DNA from: Bacteroidales bacterium | Lineage (GTDB): Bacteria; Bacteroidota; Bacteroidia; Bacteroidales; VadinHA17 | DNA length: 21,489 nt | NCBI GenBank assembly: GCA_012514255.1 | Contig: JAAZAP010000085.1 | Span: 1 to 21,489, forward strand | Direction of reading: 5' to 3' | In this document: piece by piece, positions 14,379-21,428 of the stretch | Numbering within the stretch: position 1 is the stretch's first letter | Layout: the number at the start of each line of letters is the position of its first letter | Position numbers and translations under genes: made by a program | Notes under the pieces: generated by a model | Database searches by the model: none | What the model saw: only the letters and a program-made list of their open reading frames with translations | Told to the model about the DNA's origin: nothing

Positions 14379-17300
14379 TCAATACCTCGGATCCGGCCTG
14401 ACCGGCAGCCTGGCCATCTTCTCCACCTCAACGGAGGTATAGCCGAACTCATCAACTATCTTTCCCTGGATCAGGTAGGTGCCGCTGCCGCGAAATGGCC
14501 AACCCGCCAACGACTGCGGGAAATGGGTAGTGTCAAAGAACTCTCCCTCATGGTCGATGAAGCAGCCGAAATTCATCCACTCATTCTTAACCGTTTTGAT
14601 GTACTTGACAGTAACAAGGTGGCCTACCATCCTTACACTGCGGCCGATGGCGCTTTTCATGCCGGCGGCGGTAACCTCACCCCTGAATTTTGTCTGCAGC
14701 ATATCAAACCATGTCAACGTTACGGGAAAGCCGAGCAGCTCTATCTCGTCATAGGCATCTTCAACTTTCGACTGTTCGAAAGGAGGCATGGTGAACCTTT
14801 TCGGCTCGGGATTGAAAAGGGTACGCGCCGTCTCACTCTTGCCCCTGTTGATGAGCATGTGAGCCTCCCACAGCAGAGCCGCCTTGCTCTTCCCGGTAAA
14901 ACGAAAGGCACCCGTGCGGATCAGTATGACAGTCTGTTCCAGGCCTGGACCAATACGTGAGATAAAATCGTCTAAACCTTTGAAATCCGAGTTTTTATTG
15001 CGCTCATTTATGATACTCATTGCCAGGTTGGTTTCGAGTCCCTGGATGTGGATCAGCCCTATGAAAATAGTCCTGTCACTGATGCAGGTTTTATATGTGC
15101 TGCGGTTGATGCATGGGGCCTCTATGAGGGCTCCCTCGCGACGTGCCTCCTGCACGTACACCCATGTCCGGTAGAACCCGCCGAAGTTGTTGATGACGGC
15201 CACCATGAACTCCAGCGGATAGTGTGCTTTCAGCCAGAGGCTCTGGAAGCTCTCCACGGCATAGGAGGCTGAGTGAGCCTTGGAGAAGGAGTAGCCGGCA
15301 AACGACTCTATCTGGCGCCATACCTCCCTGGTGATTTCCTCCGGGTATCCTTTGGCCCTGCAGTTGGCAAAAAAACGTTCTGTGATCTTCTGCATCTCCT
15401 TCCTGGATCGGTACTTGCCGCTCATCGCCCTGCGCAGCGTGTCCGCGTCAGACAGGTCAAGACCGGCGAAGTGATGACACACCTTCAGCACATCCTCCTG
15501 GTATACCATTACACCATAGGTCTCGCTGAGAAGATCCTTCATCACCGGGTGGATGTACTCAAATTTGTCAGGGTGATGGAAGCGGTAGATGAACTGACGC
15601 ATCATCCCCGAGCGTGCCACGCCGGGCCTGATGACCGAGCTTGCCGCTACAAGTGTCAGGTAATCATCACATTTCAGTTTTTGCAGCAGTCCGCGCATGG
15701 AGGGACTCTCAATATAAAAGCAGCCTTTGGCATCGCCGCGGCGCAGGTGATCCTTTACCAGGGGATCATTCTTGAAGTGCTGTACGGCATGCACGTCTAC
15801 ATCCACGCCGCGGTTGTAACGTATCACCTCTGCGCTCTCCCTTATGTGGCCTATACCCCTCTGACTCAGTATGTCAAGCTTCTCATAGCCAAGCTCTTCG
15901 GCTGTGTACATGTCCCATTGTGTGGTAGGGAACCCTTTGGGCGGCATGTCAAGGGCCGTATAGCAACAGAGCGGATCCTCGGAGATGAGTACCCCACCGG
16001 CATGGATGCTGCGCAGGTTTGGAAAGTCAGCAATCCTGTTCCCGGTTTCAAAGATAAGATCCTGTATCTCACCGCGATTACTCTCGGCGGAGGGAGCAGA
16101 TATGAGGGCATCAATCTCGTCAGCGGGCAATCCGTGCACCTTGCCCAGCTCGCGGACAATCGACTTGCCTCGAAAGGTGTTGACTGTTCCCAACAGGGCG
16201 GTATGCCGGTGACCGTAACGGCGGAAGATATACTCGGTGACAGTATCGCGTTCCTTCCATGAGTAGTCTATGTCAAAGTCGGGCGGCGAGGTGCGTTTGG
16301 GATTAATGAACCGCTCGAAGTAAAGGTTCAGGTCGATGGGGTCAACGTTGGTGATCTTCAGGCAGTAAGCAACCACTGAGTTGGCCCCGCTGCCACGCCC
16401 CACGTGGTAGAATCCGCAGGCCATCGAGTAACGGATGATGTCCCATGTTATGAGGAAGTATGCCGAGAAGCCGAGACGGTCAATTATCTCCAGCTCATGC
16501 CTCACTCGTTCCTCGGCCACCTTATTGTTTGTCCCGTAGCGGTACTTCATGCCATCCCATGCCAGCTTCTCCAGCAGAAGCTTGTCGTCATACCTGCTGG
16601 CCGAGTATATCTTCTTGTTTTTAGGGGTGGTGAAGTCTATCTCCAGGGAGCAGTCGTTCAGCAGCCTGCGGGTGTTGTCTGTTACCTGAGGCCACATGGA
16701 GAAGGGGCGGGAAGCCTCCTCTCCAGGTATGATGGACTCGTCGGGCGAGGCAGTCATCTCCGTGGTGAGGCGACTGAGGAGGGTGTTGTTGCTTATTGCC
16801 CGCAGGCTGCGGTGGACGGGGTAGTCGGCGGGCGATTCCATGGTGACGGGATGGAGAATGACACATTTTGCTATATCGCTCTTTTTCATTGAGATAAGAC
16901 GACCGGCGGCTGAGGGGCGTATGCCGAGATACTCGTTGTCGCGCAGCGCCGGTGGGGTGATAATGTCGCCAGTCACGGAGCCGGCCATGGCGCTGCCGTT
17001 CCTGCCGTCGCCTTCTCTGATGCTGTTCATTCCTGCCGCTGCATTGCCGTTCCTGCCTCCTCCCGTGGTGGTAGCACCGGCGGTGCCATTCACTCCGCCG
17101 CCGGCCGGGTAGATGACATAAGCATTGGGGAAGGAGGGAGGACGCGCAGGGAGTGGCTCACCGCTGATGTTATGACGGGTAAGGAACTCATTCAGCTCCC
17201 TGAAGCCCTCGTTGTTGCGTGCTATGCCGATGTACAGCAGCCTGTTGCCGTCACGGAACTCTATCCCGGCCGCCGGGGTGATGTCGCGGCTGCGGCACTC

Positions 17301-17447
17301 ACGCACGAAGTCAGGCACCCCCGTGGTGTTGTTGATGTCAGTCAACACCATCCGCTTCACGCCCGCAGCCGCGGCGAGCTCAGAAAGGCGCTCCACGGAG
17401 AGGGTGCCGTATCGCAGGCTGTAATATGAGTGGCAGTTTATATACAT
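14379..17447 (-). CDS. dnaE: DNA polymerase III alpha subunit, DnaE-type, probable error-prone polymerase
   Basis: C-family DNA polymerase, 1022 aa from the ATG at 17447, which gives the expected PHP start MYINCHSYYSLRYGTLS. A GTG at 17501 would add 18 residues encoded by repeat DNA and is rejected. The PHP domain (about 1-110) lacks metal ligands (NCHSYYS, LTDINN), so proofreading by PHP is unlikely. A Gly/Ala/Asn-rich insert occupies about 115-161. The palm has RGSGANSVVAYCL near 351 and catalytic PPDFDIDY (Asp390, Asp392), with KLDIL supplying the probable third Asp; YSFSKAHSASYAVESFQSLWLKAHYP follows. An OB fold is C-terminal. It is shorter than replicative DnaE (about 1160 aa in E. coli), shows no Qxx[LM]F clamp motif that I can see, and lies 84 bp downstream of dinB: a DnaE2-like translesion role is likely. 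Confidence 0.88.
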   Translation of the reverse strand: MYINCHSYYSLRYGTLSVERLSELAAAAGVKRMVLTDINNTTGVPDFVRECRSRDITPAAGIEFRDGNRLLYIGIARNNEGFRELNEFLTRHNISGEPLPARPPSFPNAYVIYPAGGGVNGTAGATTTGGGRNGNAAAGMNSIREGDGRNGSAMAGSVTGDIITPPALRDNEYLGIRPSAAGRLISMKKSDIAKCVILHPVTMESPADYPVHRSLRAISNNTLLSRLTTEMTASPDESIIPGEEASRPFSMWPQVTDNTRRLLNDCSLEIDFTTPKNKKIYSASRYDDKLLLEKLAWDGMKYRYGTNNKVAEERVRHELEIIDRLGFSAYFLITWDIIRYSMACGFYHVGRGSGANSVVAYCLKITNVDPIDLNLYFERFINPKRTSPPDFDIDYSWKERDTVTEYIFRRYGHRHTALLGTVNTFRGKSIVRELGKVHGLPADEIDALISAPSAESNRGEIQDLIFETGNRIADFPNLRSIHAGGVLISEDPLCCYTALDMPPKGFPTTQWDMYTAEELGYEKLDILSQRGIGHIRESAEVIRYNRGVDVDVHAVQHFKNDPLVKDHLRRGDAKGCFYIESPSMRGLLQKLKCDDYLTLVAASSVIRPGVARSGMMRQFIYRFHHPDKFEYIHPVMKDLLSETYGVMVYQEDVLKVCHHFAGLDLSDADTLRRAMSGKYRSRKEMQKITERFFANCRAKGYPEEITREVWRQIESFAGYSFSKAHSASYAVESFQSLWLKAHYPLEFMVAVINNFGGFYRTWVYVQEARREGALIEAPCINRSTYKTCISDRTIFIGLIHIQGLETNLAMSIINERNKNSDFKGLDDFISRIGPGLEQTVILIRTGAFRFTGKSKAALLWEAHMLINRGKSETARTLFNPEPKRFTMPPFEQSKVEDAYDEIELLGFPVTLTWFDMLQTKFRGEVTAAGMKSAIGRSVRMVGHLVTVKYIKTVKNEWMNFGCFIDHEGEFFDTTHFPQSLAGWPFRGSGTYLIQGKIVDEFGYTSVEVEKMARLPVRPDPRY
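16965..17105 (-). repeat. Low-complexity Gly/Asn/Ala insert within dnaE
   Basis: Residues about 115-161 of the polymerase contain only simple composition, with two related units, GGGRNGNAAAGM and GDGRNGSAMAG. In the DNA the segment TGCCGTTCCTGCC occurs twice on the plus strand. It joins the PHP region to the next DnaE segment and is absent from the DnaE proteins I know. It remains in frame. Confidence 0.7.
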
Positions 17448-17459
17448 TCCTCCGGTTTT

Positions 17460-17532
17460 CAGTAGGCAGTCGGCAGTCAGCAGTAAATCAACAACTTCCA
17501 CTACTGCCTACTGCCTACTGCCGACTGCTGAC
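17460..17532. repeat. Heptad-armed inverted repeat, locus C
   Basis: Left arm: CAGTAGG, CAGTCGG, CAGTCAG, CAGTAAA (17460-17487). Right arm: ACTGCCT, ACTGCCT, ACTGCCG, ACTGCTG (17503-17530), the reverse complement of the same unit. The arms can pair for 12 bp or more (GCAGTCGGCAGT with ACTGCCGACTGC). It fills the gap between dinB and dnaE and runs into the dinB stop codon (17532-17534). Confidence 0.8.
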
Positions 17533-18776
17533 TAATGATAGTGCCATCCCCGCAGGCGTTCTTCCATGCATGATTTCTCCGCCAGCAACTCCGTTGCCTT
17601 TCTGAGCTCGCGCTCGCTGCGCTCCGCGACGGTCATCACCCCGGCGGCCCGGCGGATGGCATGCCGGCCGAAACGGCCCCGAAGATTATCCATTGTCATA
17701 TAGAGGCTAACCATCTCGGGCGTATCCTCGAACATGTTCAACTGCTGTACCCCGCGCACCAGCCCGCTCACCTTCACCCCGATAAGCCTGATGAGCATGC
17801 GCCGCTGCCAGAGACGCCGGAAGAGACTCTGTGCTTCACTGATGAGCACATGGTCAAAGGCGGTGTAAGGTATCCGCTGCTGCAGCGTGTGAGTGTCAAA
17901 GTCAGAGTACCGTATCCGCACTGTGAGACACGATGCCAGCTTCTCCTGGCGGCGCAGCTCATAGGCCAGCCTCTCGGTCATGCTCACTATCATCTGGTTG
18001 AGCATAACCGTGTCAGTGGTGTCGCGTTCAAAGGTATGCTCGGTGCTGATCGACTTTTGCTCGGAGTAGCTGATGACAGGCGTGTTATCGATGCCGTTGG
18101 CCTTCTTCCATATCTCCAGTCCGTTCTGACCCATGAGCGACTCCAGCATCTCGGCCGGGATGTTCCTCAGCGTATTTATCGTGGAAATGCCCATCGAGCG
18201 CAGCGTGTGGTATGTCTTCTGGCCTATCATCGGTATCTTCCTGATGGAGAGCGGGTCAAGGAAGGGGAGAACCTGCTGTTGTGCCACTTCCCTCTCACCG
18301 TTGGGCTTCGCCTCGCCGGCAGCTATCTTCGAGACGGTCTTGTTGACCGACAGTCCCAGGGAGATGGGCAACCCAGTCTCGTTTATGATAGTGTCACGCA
18401 GCTCATGCGACCAGCGGGCACAGCCGTGAAAGCGCTCCATCCCGGTGAGATCAACATAGTGTTCATCCACTGACGCCTTCTCATAGAGAGGCGCCTTATC
18501 GGCAATGATGTCAGTCACCATCCTCGAGTATTTCGTGTACATCTCCATATCACCTCGGATGTAAACCGCCTCGGGGCACATGGCACGCGCCATCTTCATC
18601 GGCATGGCCGAGCTGATGCCGAAGCTGCGGGCTTCGTAGCTGCAGCTCGATACCACTCCGCGGTCAGAGCTGCCGCCGATGATCACGGGACGACCATTGA
18701 GCCTGCTGTCGCGAACTCTCTCCACCGACACGAAGAAGGTGTCAAGATCAAGATGCAATATACTCCGGGTGTCCAT
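17532..18776 (-). CDS. dinB: Y-family DNA polymerase (DNA polymerase IV, DinB)
   Basis: Translesion polymerase of the DinB class, 414 aa. Catalytic residues are intact: LDLDTFF (Asp10, with Phe15 as steric gate) and ASVDEHY (Asp104-Glu105). Other family segments are VVSSCSYEARSFGISSAMP near 41-59, YSRMVTDI near 83, GLSVNKTVSKIAAGEAKPNG near 141-160, and the little-finger region (about 240-340). The beta-clamp motif QLNMF is at 345-349, followed by a C-terminal extension (LRGRFGRHAIRRAAGV). It differs from ImuB, which lacks the acidic triad. It precedes dnaE on the same strand (84 bp, containing a repeat element) and is divergent from the S24 regulator, suggesting an inducible damage-tolerance operon. 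The last codons run into the repeat, which may have supplied the stop. Confidence 0.93.
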   Translation of the reverse strand: MDTRSILHLDLDTFFVSVERVRDSRLNGRPVIIGGSSDRGVVSSCSYEARSFGISSAMPMKMARAMCPEAVYIRGDMEMYTKYSRMVTDIIADKAPLYEKASVDEHYVDLTGMERFHGCARWSHELRDTIINETGLPISLGLSVNKTVSKIAAGEAKPNGEREVAQQQVLPFLDPLSIRKIPMIGQKTYHTLRSMGISTINTLRNIPAEMLESLMGQNGLEIWKKANGIDNTPVISYSEQKSISTEHTFERDTTDTVMLNQMIVSMTERLAYELRRQEKLASCLTVRIRYSDFDTHTLQQRIPYTAFDHVLISEAQSLFRRLWQRRMLIRLIGVKVSGLVRGVQQLNMFEDTPEMVSLYMTMDNLRGRFGRHAIRRAAGVMTVAERSERELRKATELLAEKSCMEERLRGWHYH

Positions 18777-18780
18777 GGTT

Positions 18781-18853
18781 CAGTCTCCAGTTAATTCAGG
18801 CAATAGGCAGTAGGCAGTAGTGGGAGTAGGCAGTCTTCAGTCAGTCAGTCAGT
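18781..18853. repeat. Heptad repeat, left arm of locus D
   Basis: Units related to CAGTNNG run from 4 bp upstream of the dinB start: CAGTCTC, CAGGCAA, TAGGCAG twice, TAGTGGGAG, TAGGCAG, then CAGTCAGTCAGTCAG (a shift to a 4-bp CAGT period). It would be part of the dinB leader or promoter region. Confidence 0.7.
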
Positions 18854-18929
18854 TAATGATGGCGGACTGTAGATTGCAGGCTGCCGTTATGGCCATTGAT
18901 TGATTTGCTGTCATGCTTTTACAATTCTT

Positions 18930-18946
18930 ATTGGTCTACGACCAAT
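18930..18946. promoter_or_regulatory. Palindromic operator candidate ATTGGTCTACGACCAAT
   Basis: Perfect 7-bp arms (ATTGGTC/GACCAAT) around TAC. It lies 154 bp upstream of the dinB start and about 190 bp upstream of the S24 regulator, in the shared control region. Length and symmetry fit a dimeric repressor site. Its arms are unlike the TGATTA sites near the regulator, so it may bind another protein. On the minus strand TAGATTGG at 18949-18942 is one base off a -7 element and overlaps it. Confidence 0.5.
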
Positions 18947-18998
18947 CTAATGGTATTCATAATTATATCTATGCAATTCTTGAAGCTCTGCGCGCTAT

Positions 18999-19040
18999 CA
19001 TTGCCAACACTAATGCCTAATGCCTATTGCCTGCTCCCTG
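18999..19040. repeat. Heptad repeat, right arm of locus D, with 17-bp copy of locus B interior
   Basis: CATTGCCAACACTAATG at 18999-19015 is identical to 14339-14355. It continues in 7-bp phase as ATGCCTA, ATGCCTA, TTGCCTG, CTCCCTG. A T7 tract follows. Together with the left arm this mirrors the arrangement at locus B. Confidence 0.7.
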
Positions 19041-19057
19041 TTTTTTTCATTTTCTGC

Positions 19058-19087
19058 TTGTTATTTCAAAAACTTAATTTATCTTTG
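19058..19087 (+). promoter_or_regulatory. Promoter of the S24 regulator gene
   Basis: TTG at 19058-19060, a 19-bp spacer, and TATCTTTG at 19080-19087 match the Bacteroidota TTTG/TTG-N19-TAnnTTTG promoter. Transcription should start near 19094, giving a leader of about 43 nt. Operator 1 overlaps the end of the -7 box and the start site. Confidence 0.7.
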
Positions 19088-19104
19088 ATTAGTAATTAAT
19101 CAAA
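19084..19104. promoter_or_regulatory. Operator 1: TTTGATTA-N5-TAATCAAA
   Basis: Perfect 8-bp inverted arms around GTAAT. The inner core TGATTA-N5-TAATCA (19086-19102) recurs 23 bp downstream. It overlaps the predicted -7 element and start site, the position expected for autorepression by the S24 protein. Confidence 0.65.
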
Positions 19105-19108
19105 CTTC

Positions 19109-19125
19109 TGATTACAATATAATCA
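19109..19125. promoter_or_regulatory. Operator 2: TGATTA-N5-TAATCA
   Basis: Perfect 6-bp arms around CAATA, the same core and spacer length as operator 1; centres are 23 bp apart, about two helical turns. It ends 11 bp before the start codon. Confidence 0.65.
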
Positions 19126-19136
19126 ATTTTTGTAAT

Positions 19137-19961
19137 ATGTACTTCACATCGAACATAAAATTTTTGAGAAAACGCAGGGGGCGCACGCAGGATGACGTGG
19201 CGTCGGCCCTGCAGATGAAGAGGTCAACCCTCAGCGGTTACGAGAATGGCGTGGCACAGCCCGGCATAGAGGCTTTAGTGGCCTTCTCAGGTTATTATAA
19301 CATCTCTCTTGACACCCTGCTCAAGATTGACCTCACCCGTCTTTCAGAGAGTCAGCTGGGTGAGCTCGAGAGGGGATATGACGCCTATATTAAAGGAAGT
19401 AACCTCAGGGTGCTTGCCACCACAGTCACTCCGGACAACCGTGAGAACATCGAGCTGGTGAGCGAGAAAGCCAAGGCAGGCTATACCACCGGCTATGCTG
19501 ACCCGGAGTTTATCGGTGACTTACCCCTGTTCAACCTGCCATTCCTGTCGCCAAACCGAAAGTACCGAACCTTTCAGCTGAAGGGTGACTCCATGCTGCC
19601 CATACCCGACAAGGCGTGGGTTACCGGTGAGTTCCTGCAGGACTGGCATGATATCAGGAGCGGGCAGGCATATATCATTCTTACGTCAAATGACGGAATT
19701 GTCTTCAAGGTGGTCGAAAACAATATAGAAAAAAGCGGCAGGCTGGTGCTCTATTCCCTGAACCCGCTCTATGAGCCCTACGAAGTCCATATAAATGATG
19801 TCAGGGAAGTCTGGAAATTCGTAAATTACATAAGCAATGAGTTGCCGGAACCGGTGCTGCCGGAGAAACAGCTCCTCCGTACCGTTGCATCGATGAAGCA
19901 GGATCTGTACCAGCTCAAAAAGAGCATCGGCCGTGACATAGAGGATGCTGAAGAAATGTGA
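19137..19961 (+). CDS. XRE-S24 regulator, LexA/CI-like, self-cleaving
   Basis: Transcriptional repressor of 274 aa with an N-terminal Cro/CI HTH (about 5-62: FLRKRRGRTQDDVASALQMKRSTLSGYENG) and a C-terminal S24 peptidase domain. Candidate catalytic residues are Ser152 in LKGDSMLPI and Lys191 in GIVFKVVEN; a cleavage site Ala114-Gly115 sits in EKAKAGYTTGY. The spacings G115-S152-K191 (37 and 39) resemble LexA (34-37), so RecA-stimulated autocleavage is plausible. A coiled helical tail (about 240-274) follows. It is divergent from dinB-dnaE and preceded by paired TGATTA-N5-TAATCA operators at its own promoter. I infer that it controls this damage-tolerance cassette; it could instead be a phage-type repressor, but no phage genes are nearby. 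Confidence 0.85.
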   Translation: MYFTSNIKFLRKRRGRTQDDVASALQMKRSTLSGYENGVAQPGIEALVAFSGYYNISLDTLLKIDLTRLSESQLGELERGYDAYIKGSNLRVLATTVTPDNRENIELVSEKAKAGYTTGYADPEFIGDLPLFNLPFLSPNRKYRTFQLKGDSMLPIPDKAWVTGEFLQDWHDIRSGQAYIILTSNDGIVFKVVENNIEKSGRLVLYSLNPLYEPYEVHINDVREVWKFVNYISNELPEPVLPEKQLLRTVASMKQDLYQLKKSIGRDIEDAEEM

Positions 19962-20055
19962 GCCTGAAATTGTTCAGAAACCGAAAAATCAGGAGTTAAT
20001 GAATGTCTTACAGTGTGATTTTTAATGTTGATGAATGTCCTTAAAAAAATCTGTC

Positions 20056-21399
20056 ATGAAAAAAGCTACTTTTCTGCTGGTCATACTTCTTCTGGCATCC
20101 TTTGCCGGGGCTTTTTGCCAGATACCTCTGGACCTGAAAGCCAGGCATCGCACTACAGGTGAAATGGTCACCTTTAAAAATGCCGGACGTTCGCGCGGAT
20201 CCCTTATAGTTCAGACAGCCCTGGATCCGGCGACAGGAAAAACCAATGATGTCAAACAGTTTGAACTCAGGCAATATGAATTCTTCCCGGGTAATATCGA
20301 ATCGCTCTGGCAGAAGTTATTACTGGAGTCAAAGGTATATGACGACCTCCTCAAATCAGGCTATGATTATGAGCAGAGATTTGCTATGGAGGAGATGATG
20401 AAGGACTACATCAACAGTGTGGAACAGACCAATTCATTCTATATAGACAGTTACCTTGAAGCAAAGCTTTATAGTATCCTGAGGATGGTCTACCCGGTCC
20501 GCCACACTGATAAACGGCCTGGGATCCTTAGCCTGCGGATACTTGCAGAAATTACCCCCGATGCATGGGTTGGTCCCGATGGCACGATGATAATTACCAC
20601 TGGTATGATAACTGCGGTGAACAGTGAGGCAGAGCTGATGGCACTGATGGCCCAGGAAGTAGCACATTTTGCCCTGGATCATCAGCTGGCAAGATATAAA
20701 AAACTTCTGGTCAGCGAATTGGAACCTGCCCTGGGCAATGTTATCAGGTACACCACACAGCAGGAACTACTGGCAGACAAGTGCGCGGTGTCAGTCCTGC
20801 TGCCATACAGCATGAAATCCTCAGCCCTTGCCTCAATGCTTAAGAAAGTGCTTGAGGCAGGAGAGCTGATGGGCAATTACTACCTTGGATCTGCCAGCGG
20901 ATATTTTCCTGATGCTGCCACAAGGGCAGCTACATACTCGGACACAGTTAAATATTTCTCTACTGATTATGAACGACTTATAGCACCTGTAATGTCATTT
21001 AATGCATTCATGGCATATAACCAGTCACACTACCTTCTCTGTCGTCGGCTCCTTGAGAGGAATATTGCCTCAGGGGTGGCAACAGCTGATGACATGGTTC
21101 TTCTTTCTCAGGCGATGATGAACCTTTCCGGCTCGGACACAGAGGATGAGCAGGCGCTTTCAATGGTACGCTCTGTCACAGAAGGTGTTGCAGAACCACC
21201 ACCGGGGGCATTCAAGCAGGAAGCACTCCTTCTTTTAAGGATGGATCGCAGGGATGAAGCAGAAACAGCACTCCTGAAATGCGTTGAGGCACTGGACCGG
21301 GAGGAAAAAAAGTACTCTGCCATGCCGGGCGACTGGTCGCAGATGATGAACTACCTGCAGTCCGAGAAAGATTGGGTAAAAAGAACCCTCAGGAGATGA
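20056..21399 (+). CDS. Exported M48-like peptidase-fold protein with altered zinc motif
   Basis: A 447-aa product from the ATG at 20056, which starts directly at a signal peptide (MKKATFLLVILLLASFAGAFCQ); an ATG at 20035 would add seven polar residues. The middle part resembles M48 metalloprotease: DAWVGPDGTMIITTGMI near 168-184, NSEAELMALMAQEVAHFALDHQ near 187-208, and QELLADKCAVSVLL near 236-249. The zinc motif HExxH reads QEVAH (Gln200, His204), losing the first His ligand, while the Glu and the downstream ELLAD are present. The C-terminal third has TPR-like helices (LLLRMDRRDEAETALLKCVEAL). It is probably periplasmic; whether it is an active protease is doubtful. The preceding gap of 94 bp shows no clear promoter. 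Confidence 0.75.
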   Translation: MKKATFLLVILLLASFAGAFCQIPLDLKARHRTTGEMVTFKNAGRSRGSLIVQTALDPATGKTNDVKQFELRQYEFFPGNIESLWQKLLLESKVYDDLLKSGYDYEQRFAMEEMMKDYINSVEQTNSFYIDSYLEAKLYSILRMVYPVRHTDKRPGILSLRILAEITPDAWVGPDGTMIITTGMITAVNSEAELMALMAQEVAHFALDHQLARYKKLLVSELEPALGNVIRYTTQQELLADKCAVSVLLPYSMKSSALASMLKKVLEAGELMGNYYLGSASGYFPDAATRAATYSDTVKYFSTDYERLIAPVMSFNAFMAYNQSHYLLCRRLLERNIASGVATADDMVLLSQAMMNLSGSDTEDEQALSMVRSVTEGVAEPPPGAFKQEALLLLRMDRRDEAETALLKCVEALDREEKKYSAMPGDWSQMMNYLQSEKDWVKRTLRR

Positions 21400-21428
21400 A
21401 AGGTGAATGACCGACAGATCGTGCATAG

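Larger units (their letters stand above)
18777..19136. other. Divergent intergenic region between dinB and the S24 regulator
   Basis: These 360 bp hold a heptad-repeat arm (18781-18853), a perfect 17-bp palindrome (18930-18946), the second copy of CATTGCCAACACTAATG with more heptads (18999-19040), and the promoter/operator block of the S24 regulator (19058-19125). A 67-codon open frame at 18896-19099 is made partly of repeat sequence and is not credible. Confidence 0.75.

Noticed and set aside
17448..17501. GTG start for dnaE
   Set aside because: The added 18 residues are encoded by the intergenic heptad repeat, while the ATG at 17447 begins precisely at the conserved PHP segment.
17532..18776. 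ImuB identity for the Y-family polymerase
   Set aside because: ImuB lacks the catalytic acidic residues; here LDLD and SVDE are intact, so DinB is the better name.
18896..19099. 67-codon open reading frame on the plus strand
   Set aside because: It consists partly of heptad repeat sequence, ends inside the S24 operator block and has hydrophobic, low-information composition with no recognisable domain.
19137..19961. Prophage remnant around the S24 repressor
   Set aside because: No integrase, Cro-like partner, structural or lysis gene flanks it; the neighbours are DNA polymerases and an exported protein.
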